Of a stretch of 16,185 nt of DNA, positions 7,942 through 16,185 are shown piece by piece; the first letter of the stretch is position 1; each line of letters begins with the position of its first letter. The translations under genes were made by a program, and so were the position numbers. The stretch comes from Candidatus Nanopelagicaceae bacterium (lineage in GTDB: Bacteria > Actinomycetota > Actinomycetes > Nanopelagicales > Nanopelagicaceae), in contig CANLFL010000006.1 in assembly GCA_947489825.1 (NCBI GenBank), positions 1 to 16,185 on the forward strand. Reading direction: 5' to 3'. The notes below the pieces were generated by a model. It was given only the letters and a program-made list of their open reading frames with translations, was not told the origin of the DNA and did no database searches.

Positions 7942-9068
7942 CACTTCCTTTATCAAGCGGTACGTATCAGCTTGATTCACCGGTAGTTCTAGCCCCTATG
8001 GCTGGAATAACCAATGCACCTTTTCGCATGTTATGTCGTGAACAAGGCGCTGGACTCTTTGTCTCAGAGATGGTGACTGCTCGCGCATTACTTGAACGTA
8101 TTCCAGAAACTTTGCGTATGATCGAGCCCGGCCCTGGAGAATGGCCACGTTCAATTCAGCTCTACAGCGTTGATCCACATCATATGAGCGAAGCAGTAAA
8201 AATGATCGGTCGCGAAAATTTAGCTGATCACATCGATATGAATTTTGGATGTCCTGTACCAAAGGTCACACGCAAAGGCGGGGGAGCAGCACTTCCCTAC
8301 AAGCGCAGACTCTTTGCATCAATTGTGGAAGCTGCGGTAAATGCTGCAAAGCCATTTGGAATTCCGGTGACAGTCAAGATGAGAATTGGTATCGATAGCG
8401 ATCACATTACATATTTGGATGCAGCAAAATCTGCCGCAGAGCTCGGCGTTGCCTGGGTGGCACTTCATGCGCGCACTGCTGCGCAAATGTATGAGGGGAA
8501 GGCAGATTGGTCTGCCATCTCATCTCTCGTTGAGCATCTCAAGCCAACTGGGGTTCCAGCACTTGGTAATGGCGATATTTGGTCAGGCAGTGACGGCGTT
8601 GCGATGATGGAGCAGACTGGTTGTGCCGGCGTTGTAGTTGGGCGTGGTTGTTTAGGGCGTCCGTGGTTATTTACAGATTTAACGAAATCGATGTCAGGAA
8701 ATGACGAACGTGTTTTGCCATCTTTATACGAGGTTCGTGAAGTGATGTTCCGACATGGTGAATTAATTGTTGATTACTTTGAATCTGAAGACCGGGGTTG
8801 TCGCGACTTGCGTAAACATATGGCTTGGTACCTCAAAGGCTTCAGCGTTCATAGTGAATTACGTAGACAATTCGGAATGATCGCTTCCCTTGCAGAATTT
8901 CGCACCTTGCTCGATCAACTTGATGATCAACCGTATCCACTTGAAGTTGCAGAGAAACCTCGTGGACGTACTAGCCATGGACGACCACCGACTCTTCCTG
9001 ATGGATGGCTCAATGATCCAGATGAGATGATTCATCTCGAGGCAGAAGATATGTTCTCGGGTGGGTAA
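7911..9068 (+). CDS. dus: tRNA-dihydrouridine synthase (DusB-like)
   Basis: A flavin (FMN) enzyme that reduces particular uridines in tRNA to dihydrouridine. It has 385 residues. The TIM barrel starts with [15 protein letters not shown] (25-39). The catalytic cysteine is Cys114 in [12 protein letters not shown]-binding residues include Lys156 (VKMRIG), His186 and Arg188 (HART), GNGDI (219-223) and [11 protein letters not shown] (244-254). A helical tRNA-binding domain completes it. Length exceeds the common 320-340 because of an actinobacterial-type C-terminal extension rich in Pro/Asp. The ATG at 7911 lies inside glyS, with AGGTG ten bases upstream of the ATG; the two genes are probably translationally coupled. 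Confidence 0.93.
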   Translation: MVSATTTGLLTLPLSSGTYQLDSPVVLAPMAGITNAPFRMLCREQGAGLFVSEMVTARALLERIPETLRMIEPGPGEWPRSIQLYSVDPHHMSEAVKMIGRENLADHIDMNFGCPVPKVTRKGGGAALPYKRRLFASIVEAAVNAAKPFGIPVTVKMRIGIDSDHITYLDAAKSAAELGVAWVALHARTAAQMYEGKADWSAISSLVEHLKPTGVPALGNGDIWSGSDGVAMMEQTGCAGVVVGRGCLGRPWLFTDLTKSMSGNDERVLPSLYEVREVMFRHGELIVDYFESEDRGCRDLRKHMAWYLKGFSVHSELRRQFGMIASLAEFRTLLDQLDDQPYPLEVAEKPRGRTSHGRPPTLPDGWLNDPDEMIHLEAEDMFSGG

Positions 9069-9688
9069 TGATTAAGTTTATATTTCGAGCCATTGCACTT
9101 TTAATTGCTGTCATTGTGGCAATTCCTGCCTACGCACTTTTTGTTACGTGGAACTCAGCGAATAATCCTTCACTTCGCACAACTGCCGATGTCATCGTGA
9201 TTCCAGGTGCAGCTCAACTCGATGGCACTCCTGGCCCGGTACTGCAGGCGCGCCTTGAAGAAGCGGTACGACTCTTTCGTGCAGGTGTAGCTCCCCTTGT
9301 AATGACTGTGGGCGCAGGAGCACCCGGTGATCGCACTACCGAAGCTGACTCTGGTCGCCGCTGGCTGATCAACAACGGAGTTCCACGTAGTGCTGTGATC
9401 GCGCTCCCTGAAGGTCGCGATACTTTGACGCAGACAAAGGTTTACGTAAAAGAGATGAGCGAGCGAAAACTTACATCTGTCGTCATTGCAACCGATCCCT
9501 TTCACTGCCAACGTTCAATTACGATGGCGCGTGATCTTGAAGCGGATCCATTCTGCGCGCCGGTTCCTGACGGTCCCAACTCTCTCTCAGGATCGACCAA
9601 CCGTTACTTAATCCGTGAAGCTGGGGCTTATCTGGCTTACATCACGTTGGGACGCAGAGGAATTCATCTCAGCGATCACTTAGGCTAG
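9068..9688 (+). CDS. DUF218 (SanA/YdcF-like) membrane-anchored protein
   Basis: A 206-residue protein with one N-terminal membrane segment (about 4-26) and a DUF218 domain outside it. Family signs are ADVIVIPGAAQLDGTPGPVLQARLEEAVRLF-type sequence near 40-72, the glycine-rich VGAGAPGDRTTEA segment, the DTLTQTKVY stretch and VVIATDPFHCQRS. Relatives such as SanA/YdcF affect envelope barrier function or bind nucleotide-like cofactors; the biochemical role is unknown. The ATG overlaps the dus stop by one base (TAATG), so it is in the glyS-dus operon. The final codons carry the presumed -10 of the next gene. Confidence 0.85.
   Translation: MIKFIFRAIALLIAVIVAIPAYALFVTWNSANNPSLRTTADVIVIPGAAQLDGTPGPVLQARLEEAVRLFRAGVAPLVMTVGAGAPGDRTTEADSGRRWLINNGVPRSAVIALPEGRDTLTQTKVYVKEMSERKLTSVVIATDPFHCQRSITMARDLEADPFCAPVPDGPNSLSGSTNRYLIREAGAYLAYITLGRRGIHLSDHLG
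9681..9686 (+). promoter_or_regulatory. Putative dgt -10 hexamer (leaderless start)
   Basis: TAGGCT overlaps the end of the DUF218 gene and ends 6 nt before the dgt ATG at 9693. No convincing -35 is seen. The position matches the other leaderless-type starts in this window. Confidence 0.45.
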
Positions 9689-9692
9689 CTCC

Positions 9693-10904
9693 ATGCGATA
9701 CAGCGATAGTGATCAGGAGCGGTTCTTCTTCGAACCCGCCAAGCGCGCTGGGCGAACAGAATTTATGCGCGATCGTGCGCGCGTGATTCATTCAGCGGCC
9801 CTTCGCAGATTAGCTGCCAAGACACAAGTTGCCGTTCCTTGGGAGAACGATTTTCAACGCACGCGCTTGTCACACTCGATGGAGTGCGCACAGATTGGGC
9901 GCGAGCTCGGTGAATCACTCGGAGCAGATCCAGATCTACTTGAGACTGCATGTCTTTCGCACGATTTAGGCCACCCACCATTTGGTCACAACGGTGAAGA
10001 AGCACTTGCCGATATTGCGCAAGAGTTTGGTGGCTTTGAAGGAAACGCGCAGAGCTTTAGATTACTCACTCGCATCGAAGCAAAGACGGTTGATACGAAT
10101 GGAAAATCTGTTGGACTCAATCTGACGCGTGCAAGCCTTGATGCAGCAACAAAATATCCATGGCCGCGCAGTGTTAATCCTCTCAAGTTTGGCGTTTATG
10201 ATGACGATGTTGAGATCTTTAATTGGGTTCGCAGCGGCGCTCCTGTTGGTCGTCAATGTATTGAAGCCCAAATTATGGATTGGTCTGATGATAGCGCTTA
10301 CTCTGTACATGATCTTGAGGATGCGATCTTCGTTGGTTCAGTACAAGTTTCAGATTTTGAAAGAGACTTCGATACTTTGTATGCTGAAATGATTACTAGC
10401 TATAAGAGTGATGCCACAAAAGATGAGGTTGCAGCAGCCCTTACGCGCCTTGAGTCACTTTCATGTTGGCCCCGCACATACGATCGATCACATCGTTCAT
10501 TGGCTCGCCTTAAGGATTCGACTTCACAACTTATCGGTCGCTTTGTATTAGCTGCAGAGATGCGCACTCGTGAAGTTCATGGCGCTGGATCACTGATGAG
10601 ATATCAAGCAAATTTAGAGATTCCACGCGAACAACGGGTTGAAGTAGATTTCCTCAAAGCTATTGCTGGCCACTACCTCATCAGCGCCGATGCATCACAA
10701 GAGCGCTACATCGGACAACAAAAGCTGATTGCAGAACTTGTTGAGATGCTCTTTGCTAAAGCGCCAGCTGCCCTTGATCCAATATTTCTCGATGATTGGG
10801 CTCTGGCCGATAATGAAATTACACGGATGCGCGTTGTGATTGATCAAATCTCTTGCCTGACAGATCCTGGGGCATATGCCCTACACGCTCACCTACGCCG
10901 TTAA
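9693..10904 (+). CDS. dgt: Deoxyguanosinetriphosphate triphosphohydrolase-like protein (HD domain)
   Basis: A dNTPase of the HD superfamily that cleaves dNTPs to deoxynucleosides and triphosphate, adjusting the DNA precursor pool. It has 403 residues. The metal-binding HD site is seen as His61 (RLSHSMECAQ), His90-Asp91 (LSHDLGHPPFGH) with His94 and His99, plus a later conserved Asp. The N terminus RAGRTEFMRDRARVIHSAALRRLAAKTQV-type region is characteristic of this group, including an Arg-rich lead-in. The C-terminal ASQERYIGQQKLI segment is also typical. Substrate preference cannot be read. The gene lies directly before dnaG, an order conserved in Actinobacteria, which suggests a replication role. 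Confidence 0.93.
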   Translation: MRYSDSDQERFFFEPAKRAGRTEFMRDRARVIHSAALRRLAAKTQVAVPWENDFQRTRLSHSMECAQIGRELGESLGADPDLLETACLSHDLGHPPFGHNGEEALADIAQEFGGFEGNAQSFRLLTRIEAKTVDTNGKSVGLNLTRASLDAATKYPWPRSVNPLKFGVYDDDVEIFNWVRSGAPVGRQCIEAQIMDWSDDSAYSVHDLEDAIFVGSVQVSDFERDFDTLYAEMITSYKSDATKDEVAAALTRLESLSCWPRTYDRSHRSLARLKDSTSQLIGRFVLAAEMRTREVHGAGSLMRYQANLEIPREQRVEVDFLKAIAGHYLISADASQERYIGQQKLIAELVEMLFAKAPAALDPIFLDDWALADNEITRMRVVIDQISCLTDPGAYALHAHLRR

Positions 10905-10913
10905 ATGGCGTGG
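10893..10913 (+). other. Hairpin at the dgt stop codon
   Basis: CTACGCC (10893-10899) pairs with GGCGTGG (10907-10913; one G-T pair), leaving a 7-nt loop that contains the dgt stop codon TAA. No T-run follows, so a standard intrinsic terminator is not supported. It overlaps the place where a dnaG -35 element would lie. Confidence 0.35.
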
Positions 10914-10921
10914 TAATTAGA

Positions 10922-10927
10922 TAGAGT
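10922..10927 (+). promoter_or_regulatory. Putative dnaG -10 hexamer (leaderless start)
   Basis: TAGAGT ends 6 nt before the dnaG ATG at 10934. The only purine-rich sequence before the ATG is GGGG, directly against it, so no usable Shine-Dalgarno is present. This fits a leaderless mRNA. Confidence 0.5.
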
Positions 10928-10933
10928 GGGGAT

Positions 10934-12769
10934 ATGGCCGGTCGCATAAAGGATGAGGATGTTCAACACATCCGCGACCACGCACCTATCGATGATGTCG
11001 TAGGAGAATACGTACAACTGAAATCTGCTGGAGGCGGACAGAAGAAAGGTCTCTGCCCTTTCCATGATGAGAAGTCTCCCTCATTTCACGTTACTCCGAG
11101 CAAGGGTTACTTCCACTGTTTTGGTTGTCAGACTGGTGGAGATGTCATTGCTTTCTTAATGAAAATTGATCACCTCACCTTCACCGAAACAATCGAACGT
11201 CTGGCAGATCGCATTGGATACACGTTGCGATATGAAGAGAGTGGCAGCGGACCTTCTGGCCCAACTGTTAATCGCTCGCGTTTAGTTGCAGCAAATTTAC
11301 TCGCGGCGACATTCTTTCAAGAACAACTCAACACGTCGCCAGATGCTGCTCACGGTCGAGATCTACTGACTAAGCGTGGATTTGATAAGAACGCATGTCA
11401 GACGTTTGGAGTTGGCTATGCACCAGATTCATGGGATGTACTTACTAAACATCTGCGAGCTGCCGGATACACCATTGAAGAACTTGAACTCGCTGGACTT
11501 TCCAAGATGGGTGAGCGCGGGCCGATCGATAAATTTAGAAACCGTTTAACCTGGCCGATCCGTGATATTTCAGGTGATGTTGTGGGCTTTGGTGCTCGCA
11601 AATTAGCTAGCGATGAAGAGGATCAAGGCCCTAAATATCTCAACACATCTGAGACGCCAATTTATAAGAAGAGCCAGGTTCTCTATGGGCTAGATATGGC
11701 CAAGAAAGAGATTGCAAAGAAGCGCCAGGTAGTCATTGTTGAAGGTTATACAGATGTGATGGCAGCACATTTAGCTGGAATCACCACAGCGGTTGCAACG
11801 TGTGGCACCGCTTTCGGTGCGGAGCACATTCGAATTATTCGTCGCTTACTTATGGATGACGATGCTTTCCGTGGTGAAGTGATCTTTACTTTCGACGGTG
11901 ACGCAGCAGGCCAGAAAGCTGCCATGCGCGCATTCAGCGAAGATCAGAAATTTGTCACACAGACTTTCGTTGCTGTTGAACCAGATGGCTTAGATCCTTG
12001 CGAACTACGTCAAATCAAGGGAGATCTTGCACTTCGCGATCTGATTGCAAAGCGTGTCCCACTCTTTGAATTCGCGATCCGCACCGAACTTAAACTGCAT
12101 AACTTAACGACCGCCGAAGGTCGAGTAAATGCGCTCAATGCAACCGCGCCTCTTGTTGCACAGATTCGCGACAAATCTCTACGCCCTGAATACTCACGCC
12201 TGCTTGCTGGATGGCTTGGCATTGAAGTTGAGATTGTGACTTCTGCTGTTTCGCAAGGTGCGCGTCGATCTGTACCTGTAGCAGCTTCAGATGGTGATCA
12301 GGTCGATCAATCATGGCGCCCACATCCAAAAGAGCCACGCCTACTACTCGAGCGCGAAGTATTAAAAGCACGCCTACAAATGCCAGATTTGGTGACGACA
12401 TGGTCAGAGATTGAAGAAGCTGCCTTCACACATCCTGCCTATGTAGAGATGAAGCGCGTGATTGATGCGCATGCATCATCAACAATTCAAATTGATGAAA
12501 TTTCAGATGAGCGAATGAAAACTATTTTTACCGAGCTAACGGTTGAGCCAATTCGATCTGATGGTGAAGTCTCGGCGCGATACATCGAATCAATTGTTGC
12601 GCGATTGCGTGAAGTCGGAATTAGTCGCGCGATTGCAGACCTGAAATCAAATCTGCAGCGCCTTAACCCAGTGGAAAATCCTGATGAGTACAACGTCGCC
12701 TTTGCCTCCCTTGTGGCCCTAGAAGCCACCCGACGAGGACTTCACGATTTGGCTATAGGCTCGCTTTAA
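10934..12769 (+). CDS. dnaG: DNA primase
   Basis: Makes RNA primers for replication at the fork. It has 611 residues, within the usual range. The N-terminal CHC2 zinc ribbon has Cys41, His44, Cys62 and Cys65 (LCPFHDEKSPSF, YFHCFGC). The RNA polymerase/Toprim core includes GVGYAPDSWD, GFGARKL, the Toprim acidic VEGYTDVMA (Glu270, Asp274) and FTFDGDAAG (Asp321, Asp323). The C-terminal helicase-interaction domain (about 440-611) is more divergent but present. The start ATG at 10934 is set by the family N terminus and the leaderless -10. tRNA-Asn follows 56 bases after the stop. Confidence 0.96.
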   Translation: MAGRIKDEDVQHIRDHAPIDDVVGEYVQLKSAGGGQKKGLCPFHDEKSPSFHVTPSKGYFHCFGCQTGGDVIAFLMKIDHLTFTETIERLADRIGYTLRYEESGSGPSGPTVNRSRLVAANLLAATFFQEQLNTSPDAAHGRDLLTKRGFDKNACQTFGVGYAPDSWDVLTKHLRAAGYTIEELELAGLSKMGERGPIDKFRNRLTWPIRDISGDVVGFGARKLASDEEDQGPKYLNTSETPIYKKSQVLYGLDMAKKEIAKKRQVVIVEGYTDVMAAHLAGITTAVATCGTAFGAEHIRIIRRLLMDDDAFRGEVIFTFDGDAAGQKAAMRAFSEDQKFVTQTFVAVEPDGLDPCELRQIKGDLALRDLIAKRVPLFEFAIRTELKLHNLTTAEGRVNALNATAPLVAQIRDKSLRPEYSRLLAGWLGIEVEIVTSAVSQGARRSVPVAASDGDQVDQSWRPHPKEPRLLLEREVLKARLQMPDLVTTWSEIEEAAFTHPAYVEMKRVIDAHASSTIQIDEISDERMKTIFTELTVEPIRSDGEVSARYIESIVARLREVGISRAIADLKSNLQRLNPVENPDEYNVAFASLVALEATRRGLHDLAIGSL

Positions 12770-12803
12770 ATCCTTCGATTTTTCCCCATCCGCATAGGTG
12801 CGG

Positions 12804-12809
12804 TAGAGT
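12804..12809 (+). promoter_or_regulatory. Putative tRNA-Asn -10 hexamer
   Basis: TAGAGT, the same hexamer as before dnaG, lies 16 bases upstream of the tRNA. A short hairpin, CCGCA (12790-12794) with TGCGG (12799-12803), sits just before it. The -35 region is a T-rich stretch (TTTCCC at 17 bp) without a good match. Confidence 0.4.
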
Positions 12810-12825
12810 CTGCGCTCTGCACTAT

Positions 12826-12897
12826 TCCCTCATAGCTCAACGGCAGAGCAGCCGACTGTTAATCGGCAGGTTCTTGGTTCGAATCCAAGTGAGGGAG
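12826..12897 (+). tRNA. tRNA-Asn (anticodon GTT)
   Basis: A complete cloverleaf can be drawn. The 7-bp acceptor stem TCCCTCA (12826-12832) pairs with TGAGGGA (12890-12896), with discriminator G12897. The D stem is GCTC/GAGC. The anticodon stem is GCCGA/TCGGC, with loop CTGTTAA giving anticodon GTT. The T arm is CTTGG-TTCGAAT-CCAAG (12873-12889). The 3' CCA is not encoded (CAA follows) and must be added enzymatically. Asn identity follows from GTT and discriminator G. Confidence 0.96.
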
Positions 12898-12900
12898 CAA

Positions 12901-12914
12901 GACCCGCGAGGGTC
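12901..12914 (+). terminator. Short GC-rich hairpin after tRNA-Asn
   Basis: GACCC-GCGA-GGGTC forms a 5-bp stem with a GNRA-type tetraloop three bases after the tRNA. There is no T-run, so it may serve 3'-end processing or weak termination. Confidence 0.4.
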
Positions 12915-12965
12915 GCTCAGCAAAGTCACAGAGAAATCTCAGGATTGATATACAGGATAGTGAGT

Positions 12966-14090
12966 ATGAAAAAGATGAAATTTAAGAGTCCAGCCAATGT
13001 CATCAGCGCATTTCTAGCAGGTGCGATCATTGCTGGCGGTGTCGCAACTGCGGCAACAACATCCCCAACATCGGTCATTACTGCTTGTGCCGATAAGCGC
13101 ACGGGAGCTCTCTTCCTTTCCTCAACCGGGACTTGTTCAACTAATCGCACTCTCGTTGAAATCGGTAGTAGTGGCATGAACGCAAAAGCGATTTCGGCGC
13201 TGGTTACTCCAACTGTGGTTTCAATTTCGGTGACTTCGACTGCGGGAAGCGGTACTGGCTCAGGATCTATCTATAAGAGCACTGCAAATACTAGTTACAT
13301 TATTACCAATAACCACGTCATCGAATCTGCAGTCACCGCCGGAACCATAAAAGTGGAATTTACTAATGGAGATCAGGTAGCTGCAACAATCGTGGGACGA
13401 GATCCTATGTATGACCTAGCGGTTCTCTCAATCAAAACTGGAAATCTTCCGACAATTGCAGTGGGAGATTCATCTAAGGTAAGTGTGGGAGATCCTGTTC
13501 TTGCAATTGGTTCACCCCTTGGACTTGCAAGCACTGTCACTAGTGGCATCATCTCTGCGCTCAATCGCCCAGTGACTACAGGTGATGTTGGCAGCGAATC
13601 ATATGTAAATGCGATTCAGACCGATGCAGCAATCAACCCTGGAAATTCTGGCGGTGCACTCGTTGATGCACAAGGGCGCATCATTGGTGTGAACTCAGCA
13701 ATCGCAACACTCTCTTCGGGTGGCACAAGCGGATCAATTGGTCTTGGATTTTCAATTCCAATCAACGAAGCAAAGCGAGTCTTTGAAGAGATTATCGCAA
13801 CTGGAAAATCAACACGTCCAGTTCTTGGCGTCTTCTTTGATACCGAATTTACAGGAATCGGTGCACGCATTCTTCGCTTAAGTCCTGGAGAAGGTGCAGA
13901 GAAGGCTGGAATTCCAGCAGGCTCAGTGATCCGATCTATCGATGGCCTCAAAATTCCTGATGAGGTTGCAGCGATCGTCAAGATTCGCTCTTATGCTCCG
14001 GGAGCAACCATCACGGTGGTTGTAGATCTTCCAAGTGGTGGTGGCAGTAAATCATTTAAGGTCACACTCGGCACTGCTCCATCCCTGTAG
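12966..14090 (+). CDS. HtrA/DegP-like trypsin-fold serine protease with PDZ domain
   Basis: An envelope protease (degradation or control of misfolded proteins outside the membrane), 374 residues from the chosen ATG. Residues about 11-30 form a signal peptide or anchor (AFLAGAIIAGGVATAA). Next comes a short Cys-bracketed segment (Cys41 to Cys57) with DKRTGAL. The trypsin domain follows, with triad His117 (NNHVIE), Asp150 (YDLAVLSI) and Ser228 (NPGNSGGAL). A single C-terminal PDZ domain occupies about 285-374. The cytoplasmic/proline-rich N-terminal extension of larger actinobacterial HtrAs is absent. The ATG at 12966 is preferred because AGGA lies eight bases upstream; an in-frame TTG at 12945 has no such site. 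The ATG at 12975 is also possible. Confidence 0.92.
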   Translation: MKKMKFKSPANVISAFLAGAIIAGGVATAATTSPTSVITACADKRTGALFLSSTGTCSTNRTLVEIGSSGMNAKAISALVTPTVVSISVTSTAGSGTGSGSIYKSTANTSYIITNNHVIESAVTAGTIKVEFTNGDQVAATIVGRDPMYDLAVLSIKTGNLPTIAVGDSSKVSVGDPVLAIGSPLGLASTVTSGIISALNRPVTTGDVGSESYVNAIQTDAAINPGNSGGALVDAQGRIIGVNSAIATLSSGGTSGSIGLGFSIPINEAKRVFEEIIATGKSTRPVLGVFFDTEFTGIGARILRLSPGEGAEKAGIPAGSVIRSIDGLKIPDEVAAIVKIRSYAPGATITVVVDLPSGGGSKSFKVTLGTAPSL

Positions 14091-14093
14091 AAT
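14088..14093 (+). promoter_or_regulatory. Putative -10 hexamer of ACT-domain gene
   Basis: TAGAAT overlaps the protease stop codon (TAG, 14088-14090) and ends 6 nt before the ATG at 14100. No Shine-Dalgarno is seen, consistent with a leaderless start. Confidence 0.5.
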
Positions 14094-14099
14094 GCAGCT

Positions 14100-14339
14100 A
14101 TGGCGCTCTATCAACTCAAAATTTCCTTGCCAGATCGTCCTGGCTCACTGGGAACAATTGCATCTGCAATAGGTGCAGCGGGCTGCGATATTCGCAGCCT
14201 CAATGTTCTGGAATCAAGTGATGGAATTGGCTATGACGATATTCTCGTTGCAGTGCCTGGAACTGATCCCACTGATCTAGTTGATGTTCTCTCATCAATT
14301 GGTGGCGTTACAGTTATTTCTATCGATCCAGTCGCTTAA
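14100..14339 (+). CDS. Small stand-alone ACT-domain protein
   Basis: A 79-residue protein consisting of one ACT domain, a small ligand-binding fold that usually senses amino acids. The beta1 strand YQLKISLPD is followed by RPGSLGTIASAIGAAGCDI, which carries the conserved Pro-Gly-x-Leu of the effector-binding loop, then the N-V-L strand, a DDILVAVPG strand, a second helix and a VTVISIDPV strand. There is no catalytic domain, and no amino-acid biosynthesis gene is adjacent, so its ligand and partner are unknown. It starts nine bases after the protease stop and its last 20 bases overlap the end of the convergent galK. Confidence 0.85.
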   Translation: MALYQLKISLPDRPGSLGTIASAIGAAGCDIRSLNVLESSDGIGYDDILVAVPGTDPTDLVDVLSSIGGVTVISIDPVA

Positions 14340-15435
14340 TTACCTTCGCACCCTCTGAGGGAAGCGAGGTGAAGAATCTTGGCTCTACATATTCTGCCGA
14401 TTCAAAAGCGTCTGCAATCGCACTCTTGATCTCTTCAATCTGACCTTGTTCTGCAAGTGCAATTGCACTTCCGCCAAATCCTCCTCCAATCATTCGCGCA
14501 CCGAGTGCCCCATGGGCCAGCGCCGTATCGACAGCGCAATTGAGTTCAGGGCAGGAGACTTCGTACTGATCACGAAGGGATACGTGTGATTGAGTAATGA
14601 GCGCACCGAGTGCGACAAAGTCTTTTCGCTTTAAGACAGCAACAGCTTCCAGCGTTCTTGCCATCTCCGAGACTGCGTGATGAGCGCGCATAAACTCTTC
14701 ATCGCTAAGTAACTGCTTGCTGGTTACCAAAGCTGAGATATCTATATCCCGAAGTGAAGAGATATGAAGTTTTGCGCTGGCGCTTTCGCACGCTTGCCGG
14801 CGTTTGGCGTATTCGCCATCAACGAGTGCGTGATGTGCTTGGGTATCGATGATGAGTAGCTCAAGACCCGATGCGCCCAGGTCAAATGGAACAAGAGTGG
14901 TTGAAAGATCACGACAGTCGAGTAGAAGGGCCGAACCGGCCTCTGCCATTAATGAGACTGATTGATCCATGATTCCGCACGGAACTCCAACATATTCATT
15001 CTCAGCTTTTTGCGCGAGCAGCGCTAATTGTTTTGTATCAAGACCAAGCGAGAATAGTTCATTAAGTCCAATCGCAACTGCGCACTCAAGTGCTGCAGAA
15101 GAAGATAGCCCTGCACCCAGTGGAACATCGCCATCGATTTCGACATCAACGCCATCCTGAATTCCTAAAGCCCAGATGACGCCTAATACATAACGTTCCC
15201 ACCCACCTTTAGATCCTGGCGCTAGATCAGCAATTGATGAGGAGATCTCTTCATCTATCTGCTGTTGTGAACGAATGCGTATGACATGATCTTCGCGCCT
15301 CCGAATGTGAGCTGTGGTGCGATAAGTGATTGCAAAGGGAAGAACAAATCCTTGGCTGTAATCGATATGTTCGCCGATGAGATTTACTCGACCAGGAGCT
15401 GATGCAATAACATCAGAGGCTAACCAATCTGACAT
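14320..15435 (-). CDS. galK: Galactokinase
   Basis: Phosphorylates galactose to galactose-1-phosphate with ATP, the first Leloir step; GHMP kinase, 371 residues, full length. The N-terminal galactokinase signature GRVNLIGEHIDY starts at Gly15, with sugar-contacting Arg16, Glu22, His23 and Asp25. The ATP loop VPLGAGLSSSAAL starts at 104. The catalytic base is probably Asp157 (CGIMDQSVS). The C-terminal GHMP motif GARMIGGGFGG is at 312-322. The ATG directly follows the galT stop (TAAATG), without a visible Shine-Dalgarno, so translation probably reinitiates after galT. The 3' end overlaps the ACT-domain gene tail to tail. Confidence 0.96.
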   Translation of the reverse strand: MSDWLASDVIASAPGRVNLIGEHIDYSQGFVLPFAITYRTTAHIRRREDHVIRIRSQQQIDEEISSSIADLAPGSKGGWERYVLGVIWALGIQDGVDVEIDGDVPLGAGLSSSAALECAVAIGLNELFSLGLDTKQLALLAQKAENEYVGVPCGIMDQSVSLMAEAGSALLLDCRDLSTTLVPFDLGASGLELLIIDTQAHHALVDGEYAKRRQACESASAKLHISSLRDIDISALVTSKQLLSDEEFMRAHHAVSEMARTLEAVAVLKRKDFVALGALITQSHVSLRDQYEVSCPELNCAVDTALAHGALGARMIGGGFGGSAIALAEQGQIEEIKSAIADAFESAEYVEPRFFTSLPSEGAKVIKRLDR

Positions 15436-16185
15436 TTAAAGAACTACATCACGCAATTGACCAGCTGATTGCTCTGGCTTGAGATCCATAATAAATGCAC
15501 CCATTGCCGATTCACTGCCAGCCAAGTACTTTAATTTTCCTGGAGCACGACGCACACTTGTAATCTGCCAATGAAGACGCAAGAGGTCTCGTCCTTCGCG
15601 AACTGGTGCCTGATGCCAGGTAGCGATGTAGGCCATTGCAATTCCAAAGACGCCATCTAATCTGCGCATAACTTCAATGGAAATTGCTGGGAAGGCATCG
15701 GCTTGCTCAGCTGAGAGTAAGGCCAAATCAGGAACAGGTGAAAGAGGAGCTACATGAATTTCAAATGGATAGCGCGCAGCATATGGAACAAATGCCACCC
15801 AATGTTGGTTACGAGCGATGATGCGTTCTTCATCCTGCAGTTCACGAGCAAGAACATCATCAAAGAGAACTCGACCTGTAGTGTCAAAATGAGCGTGTGC
15901 AACATCTAGCATCTTGATGACGCGCGGCGGTAGATAGGAATAGGCATAAATCTGTCCGTGTGGGTGGAATAAAGTAACGCCAACTTCTTCGCCACGATTT
16001 TCAAATGGCGCAATATGGCGAATATATGTGTGGGTTGAAAGTTCACGCACACGATCTCTCCATGCTTCCATCAACGTACGAACCTGACGTTCGGAAAGTT
16101 CACCAAATGAGCCACCGTGGTTATCGGTAAAGCAGACCAGTTCACACTTTCCTGCAGCAGTACCGGGATCTGTATCGGTTCCGAC
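15436..16185 (-). CDS. galT: Galactose-1-phosphate uridylyltransferase (5' end outside window)
   Basis: Exchanges UMP between UDP-glucose and galactose-1-phosphate in the Leloir pathway. The frame is open through the window edge at 16185, giving 249 C-terminal residues out of an expected 340-360. The nucleophile motif is seen as HPHGQIYAY (His at visible residues 74 and 76), with FENRGEEVGV before it and the second-domain HWQ plus ...KYLAGSESAMGAF later. The visible N-terminal stretch CFTDNHGGSFGELS matches the family's 'F..NHG.....L' region, so the reading continues upstream of the internal Leu/Met codons near 16074. galK follows with no gap; a galactose regulator or transporter may lie beyond the edge. 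Confidence 0.95.
   Translation of the reverse strand, partial: VGTDTDPGTAAGKCELVCFTDNHGGSFGELSERQVRTLMEAWRDRVRELSTHTYIRHIAPFENRGEEVGVTLFHPHGQIYAYSYLPPRVIKMLDVAHAHFDTTGRVLFDDVLARELQDEERIIARNQHWVAFVPYAARYPFEIHVAPLSPVPDLALLSAEQADAFPAISIEVMRRLDGVFGIAMAYIATWHQAPVREGRDLLRLHWQITSVRRAPGKLKYLAGSESAMGAFIMDLKPEQSAGQLRDVVL

Noticed and set aside
10893..10913. Intrinsic terminator between dgt and dnaG
   Set aside because: A 7-bp stem exists, but no T-run follows; kept only as a hairpin.
12945..12965. HtrA start at TTG 12945
   Set aside because: There is no ribosome site before it, and the added residues place charged and hydrophobic residues before a normal KK-type signal-peptide start; the ATG at 12966 has AGGA upstream.

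Overview
The window looks like chromosomal core DNA from a streamlined freshwater actinobacterium, most likely acI (Nanopelagicales, 'Ca. Planktophila/Nanopelagicus'-like). The reasons are the moderate GC with actinobacterial proteins, the very short intergenic gaps, a heliorhodopsin, and the order recO-uppS-zur-glyS-dus-dgt-dnaG, which matches an actinobacterial block also found in mycobacteria (mycobacteria have zur, glyS, dgt and dnaG close to recO/uppS). This placement is inferred from gene content; no marker gene was compared.

Layout. 1-1661: the 3' part of a glutamine synthetase (GlnA2-like), then 24 bp later a complete heliorhodopsin gene. 1675-3543: leuA behind a consensus promoter, a 15-codon leader peptide with three consecutive Leu codons, and a foldable leader RNA. 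3557-5001: recO and uppS. 5005-6116 (minus strand): a ZIP-type metal transporter followed by a Fur-family (Zur) regulator. A perfect Zur-like palindrome lies between the transporter and a divergent small ABM-domain gene (6181-6450). 6473-9688: a structured leader, glyS, a tRNA-dihydrouridine synthase and a DUF218 membrane protein. 9693-12769: a dNTP triphosphohydrolase and DNA primase. 12826-12897: tRNA-Asn(GTT). 12966-14339: an HtrA-type secreted/anchored serine protease and a small ACT-domain protein. 14320-16185 (minus strand): galK, and galT running off the window edge.

How the parts work together. Zinc uptake forms a self-contained loop: transporter, its regulator in the same transcript, and the operator. 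Leucine synthesis is probably controlled by translation of the Leu-rich leader peptide. GalT and GalK are consecutive Leloir-pathway steps in one tightly coupled operon. The heliorhodopsin sits next to a glutamine synthetase, a relevant pairing because an actinobacterial heliorhodopsin has been reported to bind glutamine synthetase.

A feature running through the window is that eight genes have a TANNNT hexamer ending exactly 6 nt before the start codon. This is the geometry expected of leaderless transcripts. No stretch above 300 bases lacks a gene; the longest gene-to-gene gap is 12770-12965, which holds tRNA-Asn. No CRISPR array, insertion sequence, prophage or rRNA was seen.
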